Part shown: positions 51,683-60,063 of the stretch, in pieces | How positions within the stretch are numbered: position 1 is the first letter of the stretch | Layout of the letters: each line of letters starts with the position of its first letter | Source of the DNA: Nocardioides sp. BGMRC 2183 | Lineage (GTDB): Bacteria; Actinomycetota; Actinomycetes; Propionibacteriales; Nocardioidaceae | Direction of reading: 5' to 3' | Assembly: GCA_008123405.1 (NCBI GenBank) | Contig: VSSA01000002.1 | Span: forward strand, 124,001-188,000 | Length of the DNA stretch: 64,000 nt | The notes under the pieces: model-generated | Database searches by the model: none | What the model was told of the DNA's origin: nothing | What the model saw: only the letters and a program-made list of their open reading frames with translations | Position numbers and translations under genes: made by a program

Positions 51683-51730
51683 TTGCGTCATACGTTGCGC
51701 GGCCCCCGACCCCCAGAACGTATGACGCAA
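51683..51730. repeat. Family A palindromic repeat, copy 5
   Basis: Perfect 12-bp arms TTGCGTCATACG (51683-51694) and CGTATGACGCAA (51719-51730), in the gap between the YceI gene and the GNAT gene. Confidence 0.85.
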
Positions 51731-51767
51731 ACCGGGGGCGGGGGCCGTGGGCCGAGGGCAGGAGCCG

Positions 51768-52331
51768 TCAGGCGTTGCGGATCGCGGAGATGTCGAACTC
51801 CAGCTTGACCTTCTCCGAGACCAGGAAGCCGCCGGTCTCGAGCGCGGCGTTCCAGGTGAGGCCCCAGTCCTTGCGGTTGACGGTGATGTCACCCTCGAAG
51901 CCGACGCGGAGGTTGCCGAACGGGTCCTTCGCGGAGCCGCCCTCGGTGAAGACGATGGCGACGGGTGCGGTGACGTCCTTGATGGTCAGGTCGCCGGTGA
52001 TCGTCCACTCCTCGCCGTCACGCTCGACCGCGGTCGAGTTGAACCGGAGCTCGGGGTAGGTCTCGGCGTCGAAGAAGTCGCCCGAGGCGAGGTGGCCGTC
52101 GCGGTCGGCGACGCCGGTGTCGATGCTGGCGGACTTGATCACGAGGTTCACCGACGAGGCGGCCGGGTTGGCGGTGTCGATCTGGGCGGTGCCCTCGAAC
52201 TCCTTGAACGCGCCGCGGACCTTGGTGACCATGGCGTGCCGGGCGACGAAGCCGAGGCGGCTGTGGGCGGCGTCGATGGTGTAGTCGCCGGTGAGGTCGG
52301 CGATCGCGGGGGTGACGGTGGACTCGGACAT
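51768..52331 (-). CDS. YceI-family lipocalin-like protein
   Basis: 187 aa. GDYTIDAAHSRLGFVARHAMVTKVRGAF (in the family: Y.ID..HS...F..rH....VrG.F), TGDLTIKDVTAPV and NRKDWGLTWN are standard YceI. These beta-barrel proteins bind isoprenoid or amphiphilic molecules; this one lacks a signal peptide, as is usual in actinobacteria. ATG 52331 has CGAGGAGACC upstream. A MarR-type dyad sits 23 bp before the start. Confidence 0.92.
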   Translation of the reverse strand: MSESTVTPAIADLTGDYTIDAAHSRLGFVARHAMVTKVRGAFKEFEGTAQIDTANPAASSVNLVIKSASIDTGVADRDGHLASGDFFDAETYPELRFNSTAVERDGEEWTITGDLTIKDVTAPVAIVFTEGGSAKDPFGNLRVGFEGDITVNRKDWGLTWNAALETGGFLVSEKVKLEFDISAIRNA

Positions 52332-52353
52332 GCGGTCTCCTCGAGGTGCTGGG

Positions 52354-52373
52354 TTTGTTGAAGTCTCAACTAA
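52354..52373. promoter_or_regulatory. MarR-type operator dyad upstream of the YceI gene
   Basis: TTTGTTGA-AGTC-TCAACTAA: 8-bp half sites with one mismatch. MarR-family regulators bind such AT-rich dyads and often control YceI genes; no regulator gene adjoins here. Confidence 0.4.
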
Positions 52374-52452
52374 TCGAACCGAGGGCCTTCCCGAATCATT
52401 CCCGGGTGCGCAGATTTTCTTTCGGCGCGCGTCCCGCACGTGGGTACGACGA

Positions 52453-52485
52453 AGGCCGCGACCCGCTCGAAGCGGGCCGCGGCCT
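52453..52485 (-). terminator. Strong hairpin after the 47-aa gene
   Basis: 15-bp arms AGGCCGCGACCCGCT (52453-52467) and 52471-52485 pair with one mismatch around a 3-nt loop. It lies 25 bp after the stop of the small gene on the minus strand. Confidence 0.6.
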
Positions 52486-52510
52486 GTGGTGGTCGTCGCG
52501 TGGAGGCCGG

Positions 52511-52654
52511 TCAGGCGGCGTGAGCCGGACGCTGTGCGCGCGCCGGGTCGATCCACCGCGCCTCCATGCGCGAGCGACCGTCCGGGCCGGTCACCTGCAC
52601 CCACCGCATCTCGAGTCGGTGGGCTTCGAGGCGATTCGCCTGAGAGTCGTGCAT
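52511..52654 (-). CDS. Small conserved-looking protein (47 aa)
   Basis: An ORF shorter than usual cut-offs, but well supported: AGGAGGTG ends 5 nt before the ATG, and a strong hairpin follows. The protein begins MHDSQANRLEAHRLEMRWVQ, continues with a VTGPDGRSRMEARWID stretch and ends in PAHAA. Two Met-Arg/Ala-Trp stretches (MRWV, ARWI) suggest a small two-strand fold. Function unknown; I have no named family for it. Confidence 0.65.
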   Translation of the reverse strand: MHDSQANRLEAHRLEMRWVQVTGPDGRSRMEARWIDPARAQRPAHAA

Positions 52655-52931
52655 GGGACACCTCCTGTTCATCTTCTGTTCACTAAGATAGCACGGACTC
52701 CACTGGGGACCTCCCTGAACCTGCTTCGAGGCTTCGGTGCCCCACTCGGACCCGTGGTTGGCCGGTGCAGGCGCCAGGAACGCTCCACCTTCGGCGTACG
52801 AAGGAGGGCTGGCGAGTCACCCCCGCCAGTCCTGCGAGCTGGGGTGTCCCGCAATGCGATCGAACTGTCGACTTCTGCCCGATTTCGGGCAGGAACTTGG
52901 AACTCGGGCGATTCGGGCGCATCATTCCGGG

Positions 52932-53195
52932 GTGCGGATCGATCAGCAGCTGCGTGACCACGTGGTCGCGAGCACGGGACTGAGCCCGTCGGAGGCCGAG
53001 CGCGTGATCGGTGACGTGCTCGCCTTCCACGCCGAGCCGGTCGACGCCCTGGTCCGACGGCGCCATGCCGAGCTCAAGCTGCACGGCAGTCGGAACGAGG
53101 AGATCTTCCGGACCTTGCGCACCGAGCTGCGGGACCGCGTGGTTGCGGCCCCCGAGCTGAGCGAGCGGCAGCTGCGCCGGCTCGTCTACGGCTGA
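52932..53195 (+). CDS. Small conserved helical protein upstream of glmS (87 aa)
   Basis: GTG 52932 is chosen because residues before it read as noise. The protein is helical and charged: LSPSEAERVIGDVLAFHAEP, VRRRHAELKLHGSRNEEIFR and ending APELSERQLRRLVYG. Similar ~90-aa proteins of unknown function occur in actinobacteria. It precedes glmS by 82 bp on the same strand, so a shared transcript is possible. Confidence 0.65.
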   Translation: MRIDQQLRDHVVASTGLSPSEAERVIGDVLAFHAEPVDALVRRRHAELKLHGSRNEEIFRTLRTELRDRVVAAPELSERQLRRLVYG

Positions 53196-53210
53196 CCGCC
53201 CCCACCCCGA

Positions 53211-53255
53211 CCACCCACCCGGCACCACTCGGATCACCCACCCGGCACCACCCGG
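53211..53255. repeat. Direct repeat in the glmS leader
   Basis: CACCCACCCGGCACCAC occurs twice, about 23 bp apart, just before the glmS ribosome site (CGAAGGAGA). No glmS ribozyme core is seen. Confidence 0.6.
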
Positions 53256-53277
53256 ACCCGAACGAAGGAGACCCTCC

Positions 53278-55116
53278 ATGTGCGGCATCGTCGGCTACAT
53301 CGGCACCCAACAGGCAGCCCCGCTGCTCCTCGAGGGTCTCACCCGACTCGAGCATCGCGGCTACGACTCCGCCGGGGTCGCCGTGATCGGTGGCAGCGGC
53401 GTGCGGGTGGCCAAGAAGGCCGGCCGGGTCCGCGACCTGGGGGAGAGCCTGCCCAAGCGCTTCGCTGGCCGGGCCGGGATCGGGCACACCCGCTGGGCGA
53501 CCCATGGTCCGGCCAACGACGTCAACGCGCACCCGCACACCGACGCCGAGGGACGCGTCGCGGTGGTGCACAACGGGATCATCGACAACGCGGCCGCGCT
53601 GCGCGCCGAGCTGATCGAGGGTGGCGTCGAGCTGATCTCGGACACCGACACCGAGGTGCTGGCCCACCTGGTCGCCGCGTCGACCGCGGAGACCCTCGAG
53701 GAGCGGGTCGCCGAAGCGCTCGCCCGGGTCGAGGGCACCTACGGCGTCGCGTTCGTGCACGCTGACTTCCCCGACCGGATCGTGGTCGCGCGCAACGGCT
53801 CGCCGCTGATCATCGGCGTCGGGGAGAAGGAGATGCACGTCGCCTCCGACCTGGCCGCGCTGGTCCGCTACACCACCACCGTCGCCCACCTCGACGACGG
53901 CGAGATGGCAACCGTCACCTCCGCCGGCTTCACCACCTACCGACTCAGCCCGTCCGGCCCGTCCGCAGTGGACCGCCGCGCGGCCGCCGTCGACATCGAC
54001 CCCAGCGAGTACGACGCGGGCGACACCGACTCCTTCATGCACAAGGAGATGCGGGAGCAGCCGGCCGTGGCCGAGCGGGTGCTGCGCGGCCGCCTCGACG
54101 AGCGGTTCGGCACCAGCCACCTCGGTGGTCTCGAGCTGGATGCGCGCGAGCTCCGGGCGATCCGCCGGATCAAGATCCTGGGCTGCGGGTCGGCGTACTA
54201 CGTCGGTCAGATGGGGGCGGCCCTGGTCGAGGAGCTGGCCCGCATCCCTGCCGACGCCGAGGCCGCCTCGGAGTTCCGCTACCGCAACCCGATCATCGAG
54301 CCGGACACTCTCTACGTCGCGGTCAGCCAATCGGGCGAGACGATCGACACCCTGCTCGCGATCCAGGAGATCAAGCGCAAGGGCGGCCGCGTGATCGGTG
54401 TGGTCAACGTGGTGGGGTCGGCGATCGCGCGTGAGGTCGACGGCGGCATCTACCTGCACGCCGGGCCCGAGGTGGCGGTCGCCTCCACCAAGGCGCTGAC
54501 CAACATGTTCCTCGCCTTCGCTCTGCTGGCGCTGCAGCTGGGGCGGGTCCGCGACCTGTCGCTGGCCGAGGGCAAGGAGCTGATCACCGCGCTCAGCGAC
54601 CTCCCCGACCAGATCCAGCAGATCCTGGAGTCGGAGGAGAAGCTGGCGCCGATCGCGGAACGTCTCGCCGAGGCGGCCAGTCTCTTCTTCATCGGTCGGG
54701 TCCGTGGCTACCCGGTGGCGCGCGAGGGCGCCCAGAAGTTCAAGGAGATCAGCTACCGGCACGCCGAGGCCTACCAGACCTCCGAGCTGAAGCACGGCCC
54801 GCTCGCGCTGATCTCGACCGAGGTGCCGACCGTCGCGATCGTCCCTGACGACGAGCTGGTGGAGCGCAACGTCGCCGCGCTCCACGAGATCGCCGCCCGC
54901 GGCGGCCCGCTGGTCGTGGTCACCCACGACGGGGTCGACCTCGGTGAGGTGGTGAAGGGCGACTGCCACCGGATCGACGTACCGCGCTCGGTGCGGGCCC
55001 TCGACCCGATCCTGCTCACCGTGCCGCTGCAGGTGCTCGCCTATCGGGCCGCGCTGCACCTGGGCCTGGACATCGACAAGCCGCGCAACCTGGCCAAGTC
55101 CGTCACCGTGGAGTGA
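53278..55116 (+). CDS. glmS: Glutamine-fructose-6-phosphate aminotransferase (isomerizing)
   Basis: 612 aa. MCGIVGYIG places the catalytic Cys2 at the N-terminus of the glutaminase domain (~1-225), and two SIS isomerase domains follow (first with GCGSAYYVGQMGAALVEEL, second with FFIGRVRGYPVAREGAQKFKE). It ends in the conserved DKPRNLAKSVTVE. The enzyme makes glucosamine 6-phosphate for peptidoglycan and mycothiol. ATG 53278 has GAAGGAGA 8 nt upstream. A low-GC islet begins directly after it. Confidence 0.97.
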   Translation: MCGIVGYIGTQQAAPLLLEGLTRLEHRGYDSAGVAVIGGSGVRVAKKAGRVRDLGESLPKRFAGRAGIGHTRWATHGPANDVNAHPHTDAEGRVAVVHNGIIDNAAALRAELIEGGVELISDTDTEVLAHLVAASTAETLEERVAEALARVEGTYGVAFVHADFPDRIVVARNGSPLIIGVGEKEMHVASDLAALVRYTTTVAHLDDGEMATVTSAGFTTYRLSPSGPSAVDRRAAAVDIDPSEYDAGDTDSFMHKEMREQPAVAERVLRGRLDERFGTSHLGGLELDARELRAIRRIKILGCGSAYYVGQMGAALVEELARIPADAEAASEFRYRNPIIEPDTLYVAVSQSGETIDTLLAIQEIKRKGGRVIGVVNVVGSAIAREVDGGIYLHAGPEVAVASTKALTNMFLAFALLALQLGRVRDLSLAEGKELITALSDLPDQIQQILESEEKLAPIAERLAEAASLFFIGRVRGYPVAREGAQKFKEISYRHAEAYQTSELKHGPLALISTEVPTVAIVPDDELVERNVAALHEIAARGGPLVVVTHDGVDLGEVVKGDCHRIDVPRSVRALDPILLTVPLQVLAYRAALHLGLDIDKPRNLAKSVTVE

Positions 55117-55279
55117 CGGCAGTGTTCGGCCGAATCCAGGCGGGACACACAACCCGACGCAGCAGCACTCGCTGGCGCACAGCATTCTTTGTCACCTGCG
55201 TGACAAGTTTCGAGTGCAATTAGCCTGTCCTGCCGAGAACTGGCGCACCAAGCCGCAGTGGTGTGCAAACCTTCCCGGC

Positions 55280-56020
55280 ATGCACGCCACATCGAGGCTG
55301 GGGCGGGGACAGGCATCCCTTCCCCGCGACAATTCGAGTTCCTCCAGTCGTAGGCCCGGCTTGGCATTGCTTGCTTTGGCACTAGCGACAAGCGCCGCAA
55401 TCGGAGTCCTTCAAGTCGCCGTGCCAGCACCCGCGAATTCCGACCCATTTGCTCCCTGCTACGCCTTGGACGCGGGTGATCGCGGCGCCTGCGCAACAGA
55501 TAGCAACCCGATGACCTGGTGTTTCACGCAGTCACTCGACGGTAGGGGTCGCGCCAAAGACGCAATTCGAACAGCGATGAGGCGGCTCAGCAACTCGACA
55601 GATATCAACGCGGGGTCGGTCGAGGACTGTTATTCATCTGTCGATGCACGGTGGAGACATGAACCCGGGCTGGGTGCAATGGTATTGGGTCTCCAAATAT
55701 GTGTAGATCCTCTGACGTCACGAATGTGCAACTCCTCAAATATCTTGATCAACGTCCCTGCCCACAATAACTGGGCGCTGTTTCCGCAGGGCGGCAGTGA
55801 TGGCGACGTTGAAACCGGTGAAATTGATCTCAATATAGGGATGACGACCTGCCACGAACTGGGGCATGCAGTGGGCCTTGTTCATCACGGGCTGGATTGG
55901 TATCGGGACCACGACAACGACTGCATGCGGTCGCCGTGGCTCGAGGCGGAGCAGGCAGACGCCGGCTGGCGAAAGTACAACCAGCACCACGTCAACGACA
56001 TCAATAGTTGGAGCTACTGA
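55280..56020 (+). CDS. Secreted metzincin-like zinc protease
   Basis: 246 aa. A Ser/Arg-rich n-region and hydrophobic stretch (PGLALLALALATSAAIGVLQVAV) form a signal peptide or anchor. The motif CHELGHAVGLVHHG gives His192-Glu193, His196 and His202, the HExxHxxGxxH zinc site of metzincins, and DCMRSP (Met216) is a plausible Met-turn. Eight Cys suggest disulfides. Codon use and base composition are far more AT-rich than the neighbours, pointing to recent transfer. ATG 55280 is selected as the first before the signal peptide. Substrate unknown; no known family name given. Confidence 0.7.
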   Translation: MHATSRLGRGQASLPRDNSSSSSRRPGLALLALALATSAAIGVLQVAVPAPANSDPFAPCYALDAGDRGACATDSNPMTWCFTQSLDGRGRAKDAIRTAMRRLSNSTDINAGSVEDCYSSVDARWRHEPGLGAMVLGLQICVDPLTSRMCNSSNILINVPAHNNWALFPQGGSDGDVETGEIDLNIGMTTCHELGHAVGLVHHGLDWYRDHDNDCMRSPWLEAEQADAGWRKYNQHHVNDINSWSY

Positions 56021-56094
56021 GGAACCGCAACCGACGCTCAACCGTCAGACTTTCGATCGATCTTCTGTGTTCGGAGATCCTGTTTCAGGAGTAG

Positions 56095-56718
56095 ATGATG
56101 AACTATCCCGGCTGCCGTCGTGCGGGGCTGGTCGTAGCAGCCACGGTCCTCGCCCTCTCCGGGTGTGGTGTGGGCGATCCGGTTGACGCTGGACCTGACG
56201 TCCCGAACGACACTGCCGCCAGTCCGACGGCGGATCGCGAACAATTACACGCACTCTTCGGGGCCGGACAGTTCCGCTACATGACCGTTGACGAGCCGGA
56301 ACACCTCGCAGCATTGGATACGACGGAGCTTGCGCTTGTGGGAGAAGTCATGGGGTACTCGGAGGGTCCCGACCGGTTCCCGGAGGATCAGACAGACCGC
56401 ACCGTGCTCATGGAAGTCAAGCCTTCCTACGTCTTCGACGGCAAGAGCCAAGAAGCAGTGCGCGTGATGCTGACGACGGCGTTTGAGACGAAGTTGAGCG
56501 ACGTCGAGGCCGCTCTTCCGACTGGCAGTACTGCGGCGCTGTACCTCAATGAGGTCATGGATCTCCGCAGCGAGTTCGACGAGCCGGTCTGGGTCCCTGT
56601 GTCGCCGCAGGGCTTCCTTGTGGGGCTTCGGTCAGAGGCGGCCTTTCCCATGGACCCACAACTGGACGACAGCCAGGGTTTGCAGGAGCAGGTGCCAGCA
56701 GGGGTGCCCGTCCCGTAG
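56095..56718 (+). CDS. Lipoprotein of unknown function
   Basis: 207 aa. Lipobox LALSGC (Cys24) after a short signal peptide. The mature part starts with an Asp/Thr/Pro-rich linker, then a globular domain with TVLMEVKPSYVFDG and LPTGSTAALYLNEVMDL. No domain was recognised. It follows the protease gene by 74 bp in the same AT-richer islet, so the pair was probably acquired together. ATG 56095 or 56098 starts it. Confidence 0.7.
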   Translation: MMNYPGCRRAGLVVAATVLALSGCGVGDPVDAGPDVPNDTAASPTADREQLHALFGAGQFRYMTVDEPEHLAALDTTELALVGEVMGYSEGPDRFPEDQTDRTVLMEVKPSYVFDGKSQEAVRVMLTTAFETKLSDVEAALPTGSTAALYLNEVMDLRSEFDEPVWVPVSPQGFLVGLRSEAAFPMDPQLDDSQGLQEQVPAGVPVP

Positions 56719-56896
56719 TTGCTGGACACGACGGTAGATCGCTTGCGTTTCTGCCGCCGGGGACTGGGATGACCGGATCCGCACCGACCGGGCTGACCCC
56801 TACCCGCCGGGCTGGCGGCGGTCCGCAACCGCCCGCGTGGTAGCGCGTGAGCGAGCGCACCGCGCTGAGGAATCTGTACGTGCTGGACGTCACGAC

Positions 56897-56902
56897 TACC
56901 GT
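56897..56902 (+). promoter_or_regulatory. -10 hexamer of the leaderless DEAD-box helicase transcript
   Basis: TACCGT, 6 nt before GTG 56909. Confidence 0.5.
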
Positions 56903-56908
56903 TGAACG

Positions 56909-58723
56909 GTGACTTCCCCCGATTCTCCGGCCGACGACACCGCTGAGCCGACCGCCGCGGACGCCGCCGAGGCCACCGAGACCGCCGAGCAGGAGCCGAT
57001 CGCTCCGGGGTTCGCCGACCTCGGTCTCGGTAAGAAGGTACTCAAGGCGCTCGCCGACGTCGGCTACGAGACGCCCTCGGCGATCCAGGCCGAGACCATC
57101 CCTCACCTGCTCGCCGGGCGCGACGTGATGGGCCTGGCGCAGACCGGCACCGGCAAGACCGCCGCCTTCGCGCTGCCCATCCTGGACCGGCTCGACCTGT
57201 CGCAGAAGACCCCACAGGCCCTTGTCCTGGCCCCGACCCGTGAGCTCGCACTCCAGGTCTGTGAGGCGTTCGAGTCCTACGCCTCGCACATCAAGGGCGT
57301 CCACGTCCTGCCCGTCTATGGCGGCCAGGGGTACGGCGTGCAGCTCTCCGCCCTGCGCCGCGGCGTGCACATCGTGGTGGGCACGCCGGGTCGGATCATG
57401 GACCACCTGGAGAAGGGCACCCTGGACCTCACCGAGCTGCGCTTCCTGGTGCTCGACGAGGCCGACGAGATGCTGAACATGGGCTTCGCCGAGGACGTCG
57501 AGACGATCCTCGCCGACACCCCTGCTGACAAGCAGGTGGCGCTCTTCTCCGCCACCATGCCGAAGCAGATCCGGGCACTGTCGGCGACGTACCTCGACAA
57601 CCCCGTCGAGGTCGCCATCGAGCGGAAGACCCGGACCGCGGAGAACATCCGTCAGCGCTACCTGATCGTCAGCTACCCGCAGAAGGTGGACGCGCTGACC
57701 CGGATCCTCGAGGTGGAGAACTTCGAGGCGATGATCGTCTTCGTCCGCACCAAGAACGAGACCGAGACGCTCGCCGAGAAGCTGCGCGCCCGCGGGGTCA
57801 GTGCCGCCGCGATCAACGGTGACATCGCGCAGCAGAACCGGGAGCGCACGGTCAACCAGCTCAAGGCGGGCAAGCTCGACATCCTGGTCGCCACCGACGT
57901 GGCGGCCCGCGGCCTCGACGTCGAGCGGATCAGCCACGTCATCAACTACGACATCCCCACCGACACCGAGGCCTACGTGCACCGGATCGGCCGGACCGGG
58001 CGGGCGGGCCGCAGCGGCGACGCCATCTCCTTCATCACCCCGCGCGAGCGCTACCTGCTCAAGCACATCGAGCGTGCCACCCGCTCCACCCTGGAGCAGA
58101 TGCCACTGCCCACCGTCGAGGCGGTCAACGAGACCCGGCTGGCCCGGTTCGACGACCAGATCACCGCTGCCCTCGAGCACCCCCACTTCGGGTTCTTCCG
58201 CGACGTGGTCGGCCACTACATCAAGGAGCACGACGTCCCCGAGGTCGACGTGGCCGCGGCTCTGGCGATCGTGATGCAGGGCGACACCCCGCTGCTGATG
58301 GAGCCCGAGCCCGAGCCGGAGCGCCGCCCGCGTCGCGACCGCGACGACCGCGGTCCCCGCGGCGATCGTGACCGCGGCGACCGTGGGGACCGAGGCGAGC
58401 GCCGGGGAGGTCGTGGCGGGCAGCCGCTGGCGTCGTACAAGATCCAGGTGGGGAAGCGGCACCGCGTCGAGCCCCGCCAGATCGTCGGCGCCATCGCCAA
58501 CGAAGGTGGCCTGGACCGGCGCGACTTCGGCCGGATCACCATCCGCGGCGACTACTCGATCGTCGAGCTCCCCGCCCGCCTGCCCGAGGGTGCGTGGGAC
58601 AAGCTCAAGCAGACGCGGATCAGCGGCAAGCTGATCGAGCTGTCGAAGGACTACGGGCCGCCGAAGAAGCGGTACGACGGCGACTCCCGCGGTGAGCGGC
58701 GGGATCACCGCAAGCGCGACTGA
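56909..58723 (+). CDS. DEAD-box RNA helicase (DeaD/CsdA-like)
   Basis: 604 aa. Q motif (Phe35...Gln60), Walker A AQTGTGKT (77-84), PTRELALQ, DEAD (183-186), SAT (214-216) and HRIGRTGRAGRSG complete both RecA lobes. The C-terminus has an RGD/RGG-rich linker (DRGPRGDRDRGDRGDRGERR) and a DbpA-type RNA-binding domain (YKIQVGKRHRVEPRQIVGAI). Such helicases act in ribosome assembly and cold adaptation. GTG 56909 follows TACCGT by 6 nt. Confidence 0.95.
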   Translation: MTSPDSPADDTAEPTAADAAEATETAEQEPIAPGFADLGLGKKVLKALADVGYETPSAIQAETIPHLLAGRDVMGLAQTGTGKTAAFALPILDRLDLSQKTPQALVLAPTRELALQVCEAFESYASHIKGVHVLPVYGGQGYGVQLSALRRGVHIVVGTPGRIMDHLEKGTLDLTELRFLVLDEADEMLNMGFAEDVETILADTPADKQVALFSATMPKQIRALSATYLDNPVEVAIERKTRTAENIRQRYLIVSYPQKVDALTRILEVENFEAMIVFVRTKNETETLAEKLRARGVSAAAINGDIAQQNRERTVNQLKAGKLDILVATDVAARGLDVERISHVINYDIPTDTEAYVHRIGRTGRAGRSGDAISFITPRERYLLKHIERATRSTLEQMPLPTVEAVNETRLARFDDQITAALEHPHFGFFRDVVGHYIKEHDVPEVDVAAALAIVMQGDTPLLMEPEPEPERRPRRDRDDRGPRGDRDRGDRGDRGERRGGRGGQPLASYKIQVGKRHRVEPRQIVGAIANEGGLDRRDFGRITIRGDYSIVELPARLPEGAWDKLKQTRISGKLIELSKDYGPPKKRYDGDSRGERRDHRKRD

Positions 58724-58727
58724 GGCG

Positions 58728-59330
58728 ATGCTGTCGGTACGCGGCTGGGAAGCCGTCGGCACGGCCGCGCTGGCCTGCGCCCTCCTGGTCGGCTGCGACA
58801 GCGCCGCCGAACCGAGCCCGACGCAGCCGTCGGCGGCCTCCTCCTCCGACCTGGAGCTGAAGGAGCGGCCGGAGAAGCCGTCGGCGACCGCAAGCGCCAA
58901 GCAGCGCACCGGCGCCGCCGCCCAGGTCCCCGACGCGGTGATCCTGGAGGAGCTGCGCCGGACCGCCGAGCGGATCGCGCAGCGGCTCCCGTCCGCCGAG
59001 CCGACCCTGCTGCCTGCCGACGTCGACCCCGACACCAACCGCGGCCTCGGCTACCGGCTGATGCTGGATTTCGGCTTCGACCGCACCCAGTGGGCCTACC
59101 TGGACGCGCTGTGGCACCGCGAGTCCGGCTGGAACCACCTCGCCGAGAACCCGAGCTCGGGAGCCTATGGCATCCCGCAGTCGCTCCCGGCGACCAAGAT
59201 GGCGGTGGTCGGCCCGGACTGGAAGACCAACCCCGAGACTCAGATCCGGTGGGGGCTGGCCTACATCGCCGCGCGGTACGGCAACCCGCAGGGTGCGTGG
59301 GCGCACTCGGAGCGGGTCGGGTGGTACTGA
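58728..59330 (+). CDS. Transglycosylase-like lipoprotein
   Basis: 200 aa. Lipobox LLVGC (Cys23); a Ser/Pro-rich linker; a C-terminal lysozyme-like domain with WHRESGWNHLAENPSSGAYG (candidate catalytic Glu131) and IPQSLPATKMA. This is the pattern of aggregation-promoting-factor/soluble lytic transglycosylase-like proteins that cut peptidoglycan. Starts 4 bp after the helicase gene, with which it may be co-transcribed. Convergent with the TetR gene. Confidence 0.87.
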   Translation: MLSVRGWEAVGTAALACALLVGCDSAAEPSPTQPSAASSSDLELKERPEKPSATASAKQRTGAAAQVPDAVILEELRRTAERIAQRLPSAEPTLLPADVDPDTNRGLGYRLMLDFGFDRTQWAYLDALWHRESGWNHLAENPSSGAYGIPQSLPATKMAVVGPDWKTNPETQIRWGLAYIAARYGNPQGAWAHSERVGWY

Positions 59331-59342
59331 GCCGCAGCCCGC

Positions 59343-60056
59343 TCACCCCGGCGGGATCAGGGAGCGGACCAGCGACGCGACGTCCTCGGCGATGCCGCGT
59401 ACGCCGGGCAGGCGGGTCGCCCGGAGCAGCCGGTCGAGGATCGGCACGGCCTGACGGACCAGTTGGCGGGTGCGCGTGCGACCGGGTGAGTCGTCGTACA
59501 CCCAGAAGAGGACCATCCCCATCTGCACCAGCCACAGCAGCATCGGGAGCTCCTCGCGCAGGGAGGGCGCGACCTTGAGGTCGGAGTCCTCGACCACCCG
59601 CCGCATCAGCGTGACCGCTGCGTCCCGGGTGGGCGCCGAGTCGGGACTGAAGACGGACAGCGGGCTGTCCGGCTCGGCGGCGTACTTGAAGAACTTGCCG
59701 GCGAACTCGTGGGAGGACTCCGCGACGTCGACCCAGGTCTCGAGGACCGCGGCGAGGCGGTCGGCGAAGCCGGTGGTGGTGGCGAGGACCCGTTCGCTGC
59801 CGGCCAGGTGCTCGCTGAAGATCTCGTCGTAGAAGGCGAGGACCAGGTGCTCCTTGGAGCCGAAGTAGTAGTAGGCGTTGCCGACCGAGACACCCGCCTC
59901 CTTCGCGACCGCGCGCATCGTGGTGGCGTCGTAACCGCCGCTGCGGAAGAGCTTCGCAGCGGCGGCCACGATCGCCTCCCGCGTCCGACGGGACTTTGCG
60001 GTCGTTGCGGTCGAGGCGGTCGAGGCGGTCGAGGCGGTCGATCCGGCGTCGGTCAC
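59343..60056 (-). CDS. TetR-family transcriptional regulator
   Basis: 237 aa. A Ser/Thr/Ala-rich N-terminal tail (repeat of Ser-Thr-Ala, coded by 9-bp tandem copies around 60010-60045) precedes the TetR HTH: REAIVAAAAKLFRSGGYDAT and MRAVAKEAGVSVGNAYYYFGSKEHLV. GTG 60056 is chosen because TACCTT lies 7 nt upstream. The two TTGAAC..GTTCAA palindromes before the next gene (60554, 60597) are probably its operators. Confidence 0.88.
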   Translation of the reverse strand: MTDAGSTASTASTASTATTAKSRRTREAIVAAAAKLFRSGGYDATTMRAVAKEAGVSVGNAYYYFGSKEHLVLAFYDEIFSEHLAGSERVLATTTGFADRLAAVLETWVDVAESSHEFAGKFFKYAAEPDSPLSVFSPDSAPTRDAAVTLMRRVVEDSDLKVAPSLREELPMLLWLVQMGMVLFWVYDDSPGRTRTRQLVRQAVPILDRLLRATRLPGVRGIAEDVASLVRSLIPPG

Positions 60057-60063
60057 GTCGCCC

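Noticed and set aside
53196-53277. glmS ribozyme/riboswitch
   Set aside because: Only a 17-bp direct repeat and a ribosome site are present; there is no space for the ribozyme core, which is mainly found in Firmicutes.
53074-55185. Minus-strand open frame of 703 codons
   Set aside because: Antisense to glmS.
55117-55279. Tn7-type insertion after glmS
   Set aside because: Low GC fits an insertion, but no terminal repeats, target duplication or tns genes could be seen.
56555-59038. Minus-strand open frame of 827 codons
   Set aside because: Antisense to the DEAD-box helicase gene; no recognisable protein features.
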